Shown in pieces: positions 13,343 through 21,457 of a DNA stretch of 64,000 nucleotides (positions are counted from its first letter, which is position 1; every line of letters begins with the position of its first letter). The DNA is from Varroa destructor. Lineage: Eukaryota; Arthropoda; Arachnida; Mesostigmata; Varroidae. A program made the translations under genes and the position numbers. The notes under the pieces are model-generated. The model was given only the letters and a program-made list of their open reading frames with translations. It had not been told where the DNA came from and did not search any database. The stretch covers positions 19,938,871-20,002,870 of the forward strand of contig NW_019211459.1 of NCBI RefSeq assembly GCF_002443255.2, in the 5' to 3' direction.

Positions 13343-16300
13343 GTAAAGATTTGGTCCGAAATTATTTGGTGTACTACTCAATTTATTCGTATCGTTATGG
13401 TTTGACGTTTTTCTAATCTATGGCTCTGTCCTTGACCAACAGGTGTTCATAGGAAAACTGCCTCTCGACGTTACTGAAATTGAATTGTTGCAATTTTTGG
13501 AAAAGGTAATAATATATTAACTTATATTTTCATAGACTTGCAAAATCGGCGAGGTGGAACAAAGAATTATTTGCCGGAAGAACAGAAGAAATAATGCGAC
13601 TAGAAATAGGCAGTTACTAACCAAAAGGTATAATTTCCCCGGGTCACTGTAGCCAATGGCATCCGGGCGACAATACCTTTCGAGCTTTTTTTTGTTTTTT
13701 TCTAAAAAAAGGCATCAGTTGTAAATTTCCGGGAGATGTATTCGATTCGCGCAATTTCAATCAACGGCATTATGCAATCACCTCTCAGGAGATGTACCTC
13801 AGTTCGAACTTTCAGTGGAGTGACTACTTCAATAGCCAGAGTAACCGTCTCTCAGGAGATGTACCTCAGTTCGAACTTTCAGTGGAGTGACTACTTCAAT
13901 AGCCAGAGTAACCGTAGTCTGTCTTTAACAGTTGTAATGATTTCTCCTCCAATGCCTAAGGTTGGTACAGTATATCAGTTTCGTCTCATGATCGACTCTC
14001 GAGGACATAACAAAGGATTTGGGTTTGTCACCTACGCCGACCCGGCCACCGCCCAACGAGCCGTTAAGGAATTGGACCAGTCATATCTACGAGAACATAA
14101 GTACATATTTTGATGCTACGTGTTAGATAGTACAAACATATAAGAAACAGATTATTAGTTATACTTCCACAAGCGTATCATCAGTATTCACGGGCTAGTG
14201 TACTTCGGTATTTTTCGGTAAAATATTATAAAAGCGTTCGAATGTCCATTTTGGAAAAATTCATCTCAAGAAGTTGCCAAAACGTCGTTTCAGGTGAAGT
14301 GTGATAGGCAGAAATAGATTAATAGAAATTGTATCTAGGATTTAGCCATTTTAGCACATAGCATATAATAAGAAGACCCTACTATCCGCGCAGTTGGCGA
14401 TACGGTGGTGGCAATATATGCATACTGCAGTGGCACAATTGAGCCTTTATAACTGCGATTTTTTTAGCTAATATATCATTGTCTATCGTTCGACGTAGGT
14501 TACCACTTATCACTATCAAAATCAACGTTTTGCCAGTCGAAATAACTGAAATTTAGTTTTATGTTTTTTTAATAATTTTAGAAATGAATTTTAGTAAAAG
14601 CCTCGCTCCATCTAGTAGAATCTCTGAAAATAGATTGCCCAGAAAACGAAGAAGGACGTCTGCATCTGAGGTGCAAGGATTTGTTTAGAACAGGGGCTAC
14701 CAATTTAAACAAGACTGCACTGTCGTCCTCGAACTTATCTTCACAATGCCTTCCTGAGATTTCCTTAGACTAGCCGAAACATACGTTAAAGAAAAATGGA
14801 TTCGGATTGCGTCGGAAGATTCGTTTCTGCTATTATCTACCCTATAATATTTTTATTTGGGTACAGTACAATTTTAGTTAGTACGTTAGTTCAAGCTTAG
14901 TAAATCAATATACACAAGAGGCAGTAAAACGTGCATCTGTTACCGTTGTATACACTTACGCTTTCATCGTAAACTGCTTATTTTAAAAGGCTGGTTTTAG
15001 TTCACAGTTGAATTAGGCGAAGCTCCCATCCCCTTCTGACGATTGCTTTCTAGGCTAATTTTAGTTTTTAGAACAGTTACTTTTTTGATACATAATAAAG
15101 AAAAAAACAACCTTTTTTCTATTGTCCATTGACTCTTACTTTAATCACTTCGATTTTACCGATAATTTTTCCCTGGTCTAATATGAGTGGCGTCGTCTTC
15201 GAAAGAGCTATTATCAATGAAATTTCCATGTTGTTTATGTTATGTTTCCAGTACACCAATGTGCTATAGCCTGAACCATTGCTAGCCGCAACGACGCAGC
15301 TATTTCTAAAGGGCTTTCAGATAAACAATGGCAGCTATCATTGACTATACCGAAAAACCCTTCAGTGATAGCTGCTATTGTTTAACATTTGAAAAAATGT
15401 GATTTGACCAATAAAAGGCAGAGTATGTCGAAGCGCTTTAAGACGAGAGATGAAATCGTTGAGATATTTTTAGGGCCTTAATGATATCGAGAGTATCTCA
15501 GCATAGTAGGACTAAGACCTTCCCTCGAAGCTTTCGTAGGTCTTTTGGAGACTATAGTTTCAGCTGTGTATTATTATATTATTACATAAACATGTGTGTG
15601 TATAGAATTTACTTTTTACTTTAAAAACGTTCTAAAGCTAGTTTACTTTAAAGTACGCAGTTTTTTTCCTTTGTTTATCGTCGTTCCAGGCGGATCGCGG
15701 TCGTTTTATCTATTGATAACCGAAGACTTTTCTTTGGCGGACTGCCACCATTGGCAAGTGCCGAGGATATACTCAATGAGGTGGGTCCCGATGCGACTGA
15801 AGTCTAGATTATGCGTCACATTTCTTGATGTGTGCGTGTGTATAAACGAAGACTTTTTCTCTATTGTCATCATCATCCGGTGGACTGAATAAACGTCAAT
15901 GTATAAACAATTGACTCACAAATGAAATATATTTTGTCACCTTTCATAAATCCTGAGATAATCGTTTATATCATACGTTCATATACAACAGCATAATGCA
16001 TATAAATATATATATATATATATATGTATGCATTATACTCTTGTATATAAACGATTTCTTAATATCTCAGCAATTTTGCAGCATCATTGTATTAAAGCGG
16101 CGCGACAAAACGAGGAAGAACGGGTATGCTTGAAGATCTCGCGTGGTCACCCTTGTTCCCTTCGAGCTGAATGTTCACTAGCCCATTTATGTGTAACCGC
16201 GCATAAATAGTACGAATTTTATTTTTGCCTGTGTGTCCGAATCTGATTGAAATTGAAACGACTGATCAACAGCTCGTTACAGAGAATACGTCTATCATCT

Positions 16301-19300
16301 CTTCTAGTTGATCAGCTGAGTTTAGTAAGATCATACACACTAATAACAATGTATTTACCCTCAGGTGACGGTTCGAGTGAAGAACGTAACCAATGTGATA
16401 CTTTATTCGTGCGCAAATGACCGGGCCAGAAACCGTGGTTTTGCATTTGTAGAATTTACAGATCATATGTAAGTTTTATATCTTCATTGATCATTTCAGT
16501 ATTGTTTACGAAGGATTCAGACGGGAGAAGAAAAGTTATTGGAAACAGGTACTCATTGTTATGATTGCTTGTATGCTTTCGGTCCGTTGTTAACATGGTC
16601 CAACAGGTCGGCAGCAATTGCTCGTAAGGAACTACAGCAAGAAGAAAAAAGCCGGATGTTTATGGATATGAATGAGCATGGACATAAGATACAGGTAAAA
16701 CAAGCTATATATATAGATGGAAAGGATAGATAATTGAGTTGCAAGAATTTTACGTTTGAGCATAAGTTGAAACAGGTAGGTATATCAGATGTTCTTTGAT
16801 CGAAAACAGGACTTACTGGCAGCACGCAGTAGAAAATTTCACGTAGTAAGATCATTTAGGCGGAGATCCTCCGAGGGGAGTTTCTAGGAGTGCTAGCTGG
16901 CGAATATTTAACCTGTGTTTTAAGGTTTCGGGTCGATCTACGCTTAGAACTATTTCGATTAGGTTTAAAAGGCTCAATGAAAGATGAGTGTTCCCATTAT
17001 TTTATTCAGAAGATCATTTGAGATCAGCCTATTCTGCGAAAAGGCCCGAAAGCCGTCATCTAGTTTACAGTACATTTCGTTTCTGATTTCTCATTTGTCC
17101 TTTGTGTGTCTGCTCACCTAGTCATTGAGTCTTACCCTTCAAGGCTTCCACCTATATAAGAAAATGCCAAGTAAGAAGGTTTCATTCGTTAGAAAAAATC
17201 ACGAAAAATCAAACAAAACAATAAATAAATAAATAAATACTTAGCTTTTGTTCCGTAGTCAATCAATGGCGGACCAATTCGTTGATCAATCGATGTATTG
17301 ATCCAGCCTCATCCGCATTAATTCGTGCAATAGTATGAATGTAGCTTCGTAAAAATCAACCTATTTTCTGTTTCTGCTTGTTATTTCACAAAGTATAGGA
17401 GTAGGTGCACGGGGTAATTGCCATGCTTTCAATCTAAGTTACTTATAAATGCATAATAGTTATGGTATTGTCGTAACCTACTAGATAACGTTTAGCGATT
17501 TTCGTACAGGTGGACTGGGCTGTTCCGGAACCACAAGTGGACGCCGAGCAAATGGCGAACGTTAGTATTCATTGGGAAATTTAGAAAAAAAAAAAAGACA
17601 AATAAATGCATCTTTACCACCCAATGTTTAATAGAGGCAGTTATCTTGTTGACATAAGATAATGGAATTCAATTGAGGTGGCCTTATTCGTATATTCGGC
17701 ATAAGGGCATAAGGTTAACAAAAAATAGATAGCCTTATAATATCGATAGCTGCAACGGTTGGACTCCGAGGTTACCTTGTTGATCTATGCAAAAATCACA
17801 AAATTTAAGAAGCCTATGGCTATTTCCAACTATAAGTTACTGATTTAAGCCTAGCCCGGTTAATAAATAGTACCCAACATACGTTATAAATACACAGAGT
17901 AATCGATAATCGCAGATGTATTTTGTGATCTATTATAAGCGAATTTTTACGAAGATACTTTATTTGAAAATAATTTTCTAACGAAGTAACGAAGTAGCAG
18001 ACGATTCCATTCCGCCAATTTTCTAAAAGCGCTATTTTGTGATAGGTAAAATCAAGGCGAGCACAAACGGGGAATTGCTTCTCAATGATATATTGTCTGA
18101 GCTGGCTGTGAACTGTGAATCTGAACGATTGATTCGTCTGATGCACGAATGTATTTAGGTAACGAATTTGTTTGTTCGCAATGTATCCGTCAACGTCTCC
18201 GAGCATCAGCTATTGAAGCTTTTCTCCCTCGACGAAACTGTGGAAGTCACTCGCGTACGACGCCCGTCTAACTATGCCTTCATCCACTTCGCCCGACGAG
18301 AGGACGCCGAATGTGCCATGAAAAAGTTTGTCGTATACATCTTTCCATGGCGAAGCAACACATAGTTGCTTTTTGCTCGTTATTTTCTTTACTTCTCTAG
18401 GTTCTGTGCTTGAACAGAGAAATGACGAAGCGGCATGAACGCATCTAGGAATATTCGTCGAAATTATTTAGCCAAGTACTTGAGAATAAGATTCGAAACT
18501 TTCACCAATGGACAAAGCATGTATATAGGCATATAGGATTTTTTTTTTAAAAACAATACTACAACATAACGAGTTAATCATGGATCATTTAATTGTATGC
18601 TCATCCTGTCATGCTCGTGGCCGTCAGACTTGACGGCTTCAAATTGGACGGATTGAATCTCGAAGTGGAATGGGCTAAGCCGCCGCCTAAAAAAGATCGC
18701 TATAATTACGAAAGCGAAAATCGGTATGTTGAGAGACGGTATAACGGATAAGCTCTATATTTAACCGACCGTTCATTATATACATATGGCAACTAGTAAA
18801 AGTAACTGAAGAATAGCCATCTCCAATAAGCCGTGCTAGTGTGATCGATAAGCGACCCTGCGTTGATTGGAGGCGTTTCCATTAGCTCGGAACGGATATA
18901 GTACGTATGTAAGAACAGAACTTCCGTTCCTGAAGTTTCGTCTGAGTGAATTAATCATCACAAGTCAGAACTAGAAAAGTGAGAAACGACAGAATCAATT
19001 GTAAAGACAATAGATATACATAGATTCGATTGCAAATTTCAGGTACCATGGCCAACCTCATAGGACGCTAGGCCGTAAAGGCAAGTCGCACACGTTGCTT
19101 CCGAGGTTTGTAGATATGCCAACCACATTGGCGTAGTGGTCAATGTTGTCCATGTATACTTTGTGCCGTGTATTATACTTTCAAAGAGAAGTTTCGACAA
19201 CCGCTAGTCCGTTTGGATAACTGGCATTGAAAATTGTGGCATAAAAAAAGTGACATTGGATGTTCTCGTAACGTTTATCACGAAAACGCTTTCATTTAAA

Positions 19301-21457
19301 ACCTTACGTCAGTCATTTTAACTCATATATGTATTTCAATAAACTAAGTCCAGCACGCCGAAGGATTAGGTCAGCCTTATTAACGCAAGTAGGATTTTCT
19401 GTTCCACCTTCAAGACAAAAAATACGTCATCCAGTAGCAGACCAGCCGATGGCATACCCTGGGCAGGCCCTTTTACCGGCTTCACCAACGTACGTTCTGC
19501 CAGCGCCGATCGCGTCAAAACCTGATCATATGAAAGAGGTAATCGGGCAGGAAGCTTTGTCCTAACAGTATAGCATTGTCGATGCCATCATCAATTGCTA
19601 GGTTCATAGAATCGATTGCTGGTTTAATTACGACTGTATACTATAATATGTAGGAATTTTATAGGATCGGATCACTATCAATATACTGCGATATTCGATA
19701 GAGGCATCACATACGTGTTCGTGACTGTAAGAACATCTACGAGTAAATGAATAAATTATATAGTTGTTATTAAGATTTTCATGGCAATTAGCTAGTTGTA
19801 CGAGAATCCATCAACTTTGTACGTGCGACAGGTAGATGCTTTGGCCCTTCAATTATTCGGCTGCACGCCGAAGTACGAAACGTTAACGTGTCCCATGGAA
19901 GACGGACGTAAACAATATTATCCTTGTGTAATCCTTGCTGGACAAAGAGAGGTATCTATACCTAACAAATATATATTCTACTACCAATGGATAAAATCTA
20001 ATTAATCGTTATGTATATATATTTTTCTTTGCCGTCTGAACTAAGCATCTAGGACTTTGTGCGAATACTGACTTTTCTTGCAATGTCTCTTTCTAATAAG
20101 GTTGATGACAATCGTCTGGCTATAAATTTCTTTATTGATCATTCTCACTGTAATTATCACCAGGTGGTAAACGTCGTGTACGGTGATCGTGAGTCAGCCT
20201 TGGATGCCGCGGCCGCGCATTGCCTTGCCAGATTACAAGCGACATTTCAGGTAAAATGTATAGCAGTTTTGCTTCTGCTGTTTAACAGGGGCAAAACGTA
20301 ACATTGCAATTATAAAATGTTGACCTTTTTCTTTTGTATCGAAAATTAGTATAGGTATCAAAATGCAGATGGTTCAGGTGGCGAGTTGGACTATCCAAAA
20401 GGCGTAACCAATACAAATCGAACACTTCAGTGTTCGATTTGTATTGGTTACACGAACGAATCGTAAAATAAAACAGTATATGACCCATTTAATATGAAAG
20501 ATTTTGTGCAAGTAGACTTAAGTTCACTTTGGCTGAGATCGAGGAAACTAGGTTTGCTATAAAAAAAAAAAAAAAAAAAATTTCAAGTTGAATCTCGCCC
20601 TTGCTGTTTCTACAATGACAGTCTATTTTAGAAGTGACTATTTTTTAATGTAACAACATATTGGCCCCGGTGAAACGTAACGTGACAGCTGAATTTGAAA
20701 AGCTTTCCCTAGTTTTAGGAATATTAGCTATTTCGCTGATCGCATCCCTAAATCGCGGGTACTAAATTCGATAGGCTTAAACATGTCCATTCCATTTATC
20801 CACAGGTATCCAACATGACCCGAGTATCACTTGCTGCTCGTCCTCTTGATGGCCTCGCTCTAACTGGCGTCCAAGCTTCCTTACAGGTCAGCTTACTTGA
20901 ATTTCTTTTTTCTATTTATGATCACCTTTTCTGCGGCCCACTTAGGAGAACCAGCACCTTATGAACCTTATACGTATCGCTGTGGACACAAAAAAATGTC
21001 TCAACAAAAAAGAGTATGGTAATGATTAAAAAATGTTTTTCCTTTTGTACGTCCACCAAACTTTGAGAATTCCTACGCATTGGCATCACTACAGGGGGCC
21101 TCGGATACGACTATAGCGGTAACTCTATGAGAAAGTCAGTGCAGAGACCAAAATGCGTTGTCTGCATGCTCATGCAAGCCAAGCATAAATAAGACTATTA
21201 CTATTCTAGCCAAAAATATACCTCCATACGATCGTATTTCACAAACAAACTATAGCATCAAGCTAAAAATTATACTTACTTGTCAGGCTATTCATCTCAA
21301 TGACGGTGCCATTCATACTCCAATGATGGGTTTTGTTCCGCCCGACCACGTGCCCGTCCGTCTTGCGCAACTCCAGGCGATTCCCAGGTTTTTTTCGGGC
21401 ATGCCGTGTCCTATCATAGGTGGACCTAGCTATCATCATTATAATACGATGGGCTAG
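13178..21457 (+). CDS. A1CF/RBM46-type RNA-binding protein (3 RRMs + dsRBD), 15 exons, N-terminus incomplete
   Basis: Spliced gene. Exons: 13178-13342, 13443-13505, 13961-14100, 15690-15780, 16365-16468, 16607-16694, 17510-17560, 18159-18325, 18628-18723, 19043-19105, 19415-19538, 19832-19951, 20164-20250, 20806-20886, 21287-21457. All introns are GT-AG and the phases agree throughout (1611 nt, 536 residues plus TAG). Seen: NGQRITGPPTNW (34-45); RRM1 with RNP2 VFIGKL (56-61) and RNP1 KGFGFVTY (94-101); RRM2 with LFFGGL (136-141) and RGFAFVEF (177-184); RRM3 with LFVRNV (238-243) and SNYAFIHF (271-278); a dsRBD-like segment (385-453). Known: three RRMs plus a C-terminal dsRBD mark A1CF and RBM46. 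hnRNP Q/R/SYNCRIP end in RGG repeats instead, and DND1 has two RRMs. Length is close to vertebrate RBM46 and A1CF (about 530-600 residues). Family members bind mRNA to control editing, stability or translation. Ortholog identity within the branch is not settled. The initiating ATG is probably in an unseen upstream exon. Confidence 0.92.
13443..13505 (+). CDS. Exon 2: RRM1 beta1/alpha1
   Basis: Residues 56-76. VFIGKL is RNP2 (beta1) of RRM1, followed by helix DVTEIELLQFLEK. Acceptor AACAG|GTG, donor AAG|GTAATA, phase 0 at both ends. It joins directly to VGTVYQFRL of the next exon, which reproduces the family pattern of FEK followed by strand beta2. Confidence 0.9.
13782..13915. repeat. Perfect 67-bp tandem duplication (2 copies) in intron 2
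   Basis: Copies 13782-13848 and 13849-13915 read identically base for base, beginning CTCTCAGGAGATG and ending AGAGTAACCGT. The unit is not a multiple of three. Both copies contain a CTCTCAG|G acceptor-like site, and both are open in the frame that continues into exon 3. Identity implies a recent event. Confidence 0.95.
13961..14100 (+). CDS. Exon 3: RRM1 beta2-beta4 with RNP1
   Basis: Residues 77-122 plus two bases of codon 123. VGTVYQFRLMID (beta2), then RNP1 KGFGFVTY and helix DPATAQRAVKELD. Acceptor CCTAAG|GTT, donor CATAA|GTACAT, phase 2. The reading frame also stays open upstream to 13736, through the tandem duplication, so intron retention would not immediately stop translation here. 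Confidence 0.9.
15322..15384 (+). ncRNA. miRNA-like hairpin in intron 3
   Basis: Arms 15322-15344 and 15362-15384 (23 nt each) with a 17-nt loop. All 23 positions pair in + strand RNA: 21 Watson-Crick and two G-U wobbles. On the - strand the two wobbles would become A-C mismatches. Below the stem, pairing continues weakly (CTTTC against GAAAA). It sits in the sense orientation inside the RRM gene's intron. No known miRNA seed was recognised, and expression is unknown. Confidence 0.35.
15690..15780 (+). CDS. Exon 4: RRM1-RRM2 junction and RRM2 RNP2
   Basis: Residues 123 (completed) to 153. IAVVLSIDNRRLFFGGLPPL matches the family's short linker into RRM2, with RNP2 LFFGGL. Acceptor TTCCAG|G, donor GAG|GTGGGT, phase 0. 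The frame runs on to a TAG 24 bases into the intron, so splicing is required. Confidence 0.9.
15993..16036. repeat. AT microsatellite inside a hairpin, intron 4
   Basis: Ten-base inverted arms (ATAATGCATA at 15993-16002, TATGCATTAT at 16027-16036) flank an (AT)n run, so the whole 44 bp can fold into one stem. Confidence 0.8.
16365..16468 (+). CDS. Exon 5: RRM2 core with RNP1
   Basis: Residues 154-187 plus two bases of codon 188. VKNVTNVILY is beta2; RNRGFAFVEF holds RNP1, nearly identical to the NRGFAFVEY of vertebrate relatives. Acceptor CCTCAG|GTG, donor CATAT|GTAAGT (strong consensus), phase 2. Confidence 0.93.
16607..16694 (+). CDS. Exon 6: RRM2 alpha2/beta4
   Basis: Residues 188 (completed) to 217. 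SAAIARKELQQEEKSRMF corresponds to the family segment RAAAMARRKL..., followed by HGHKIQ before the VDWA motif in the next exon. Acceptor CAACAG|GTC, donor CAG|GTAAAA, phase 0. Confidence 0.88.
17220..17240. repeat. (AAAT)n microsatellite, intron 6
   Basis: Short run of about five AAAT units between AACAAT and ACTTAGC, in the RRM gene's intron 6. Confidence 0.85.
17510..17560 (+). CDS. Exon 7: VDWA motif linker RRM2-RRM3
   Basis: A 51-nt exon, residues 218-234, VDWAVPEPQVDAEQMAN. It matches the VDWA(D/E)PE..VDE..M linker that joins RRM2 to RRM3 in A1CF, RBM46 and RBM47. Acceptor TACAG|GTG, donor AAC|GTTAGT, phase 0. Confidence 0.9.
18159..18325 (+). CDS. Exon 8: RRM3
   Basis: Residues 235-289 plus two bases of codon 290. 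TNLFVRNV is RNP2, and SNYAFIHFARREDAECAM is RNP1 plus helix 2, close to the family's DYAFVHF.NREDAV.AM. Acceptor TTTAG|GTA, donor AAAAA|GTTTGT, phase 2. Confidence 0.93.
18628..18723 (+). CDS. Exon 9: end of RRM3, basic linker
   Basis: Residues 290 (completed) to 321, plus two bases of codon 322. LDGFKLDGLNLEVEWAKPPP equals the family's LNGK.LDG..IEVTLAKP, closing RRM3. It is followed by KKDRYNYESEN. Acceptor GTCAG|A, donor TCG|GTATGT, phase 2. Confidence 0.9.
19043..19105 (+). CDS. Exon 10: basic Gly/Arg/His linker
   Basis: Residues 322 (completed) to 342, plus two bases of codon 343: YHGQPHRTLGRKGKSHTLLP. It lies in the low-complexity linker between RRM3 and the dsRBD, where relatives carry RG-rich sequence. 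Acceptor TTTCAG|G, donor CGAG|GTTTGT, phase 2. Called mainly from phase fit and position. Confidence 0.72.
19415..19538 (+). CDS. Exon 11: Pro-rich linker
   Basis: Residues 343 (completed) to 384. HPVADQPMAYPGQALLPASP then TYVLPAPIASKP: Pro/Ala/Tyr-rich linker as in relatives before the dsRBD. Acceptor TTCAAG|A, donor GAG|GTAATC, phase 0. The frame is open upstream of the acceptor, so a longer exon starting inside 19329-19414 is possible. Confidence 0.75.
19832..19951 (+). CDS. Exon 12: dsRBD first half
   Basis: Residues 385-424. VDALALQLFGCTPKYETLTC is helix 1 and strand 1, then RKQYYPCVILAGQRE is strand 2. It aligns with the A1CF/RBM46 segment of helix, Y.L followed by Q(L/F)(F/Y).Y.V.I. 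Acceptor CGACAG|GTA, donor GAG|GTATCT, phase 0. Confidence 0.85.
20164..20250 (+). CDS. Exon 13: dsRBD second half
   Basis: Residues 425-453. VVNVVYGDRESALDAAAAHC then LARLQATFQ: last strand and the Ala-rich C-terminal helix of a dsRBD. The usual KK/KR of RNA-contacting dsRBDs at the start of this helix is absent (ESALDAAAA), as in the divergent DND1-type domain. Acceptor CACCAG|GTG, donor CAG|GTAAAA, phase 0. Confidence 0.88.
20404..20451. repeat. Perfect 23-bp inverted repeat, 2-nt spacer, intron 13
   Basis: The arm GTAACCAATACAAATCGAAC... (20404-20426) is exactly complementary to 20429-20451, separated by TC. It is too tight for a miRNA precursor. It could be a cruciform or a replication-slippage palindrome. 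Confidence 0.93.
20561..20580 (+). repeat. Poly(A) run of 20 in intron 13
   Basis: Uninterrupted A20, 110 bases after the 23-bp palindrome. It could be a retroposed tail, but no recognisable retroelement precedes it and no target-site duplication was seen. Confidence 0.9.
20806..20886 (+). CDS. Exon 14: C-terminal tail
   Basis: Residues 454-480. VSNMTRVSLAARPLDGLALT then GVQASLQ: Ala/Leu-rich tail after the dsRBD, not conserved enough to align by eye. Acceptor CCACAG|GTA, donor CAG|GTCAGC, phase 0. Confidence 0.75.
21287..21457 (+). CDS. Exon 15: terminal exon with stop
   Basis: Residues 481-536 and TAG at 21455-21457. AIHLNDGAIHTPMMGFVPPD leads into ...PCPIIGGPSYHHYNTMG. Acceptor TGTCAG|GCT, phase 0. 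A possible alternative donor (CCCAG|GTTTTT near 21388) would skip the last residues, but I found no downstream exon in the matching phase. No AATAAA is obvious close by; the first I noticed is at 23170-23175. Confidence 0.75.
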   Translation, partial: AIHLNDGAIHTPMMGFVPPDHVPVRLAQLQAIPRFFSGMPCPIIGGPSYHHYNTMG

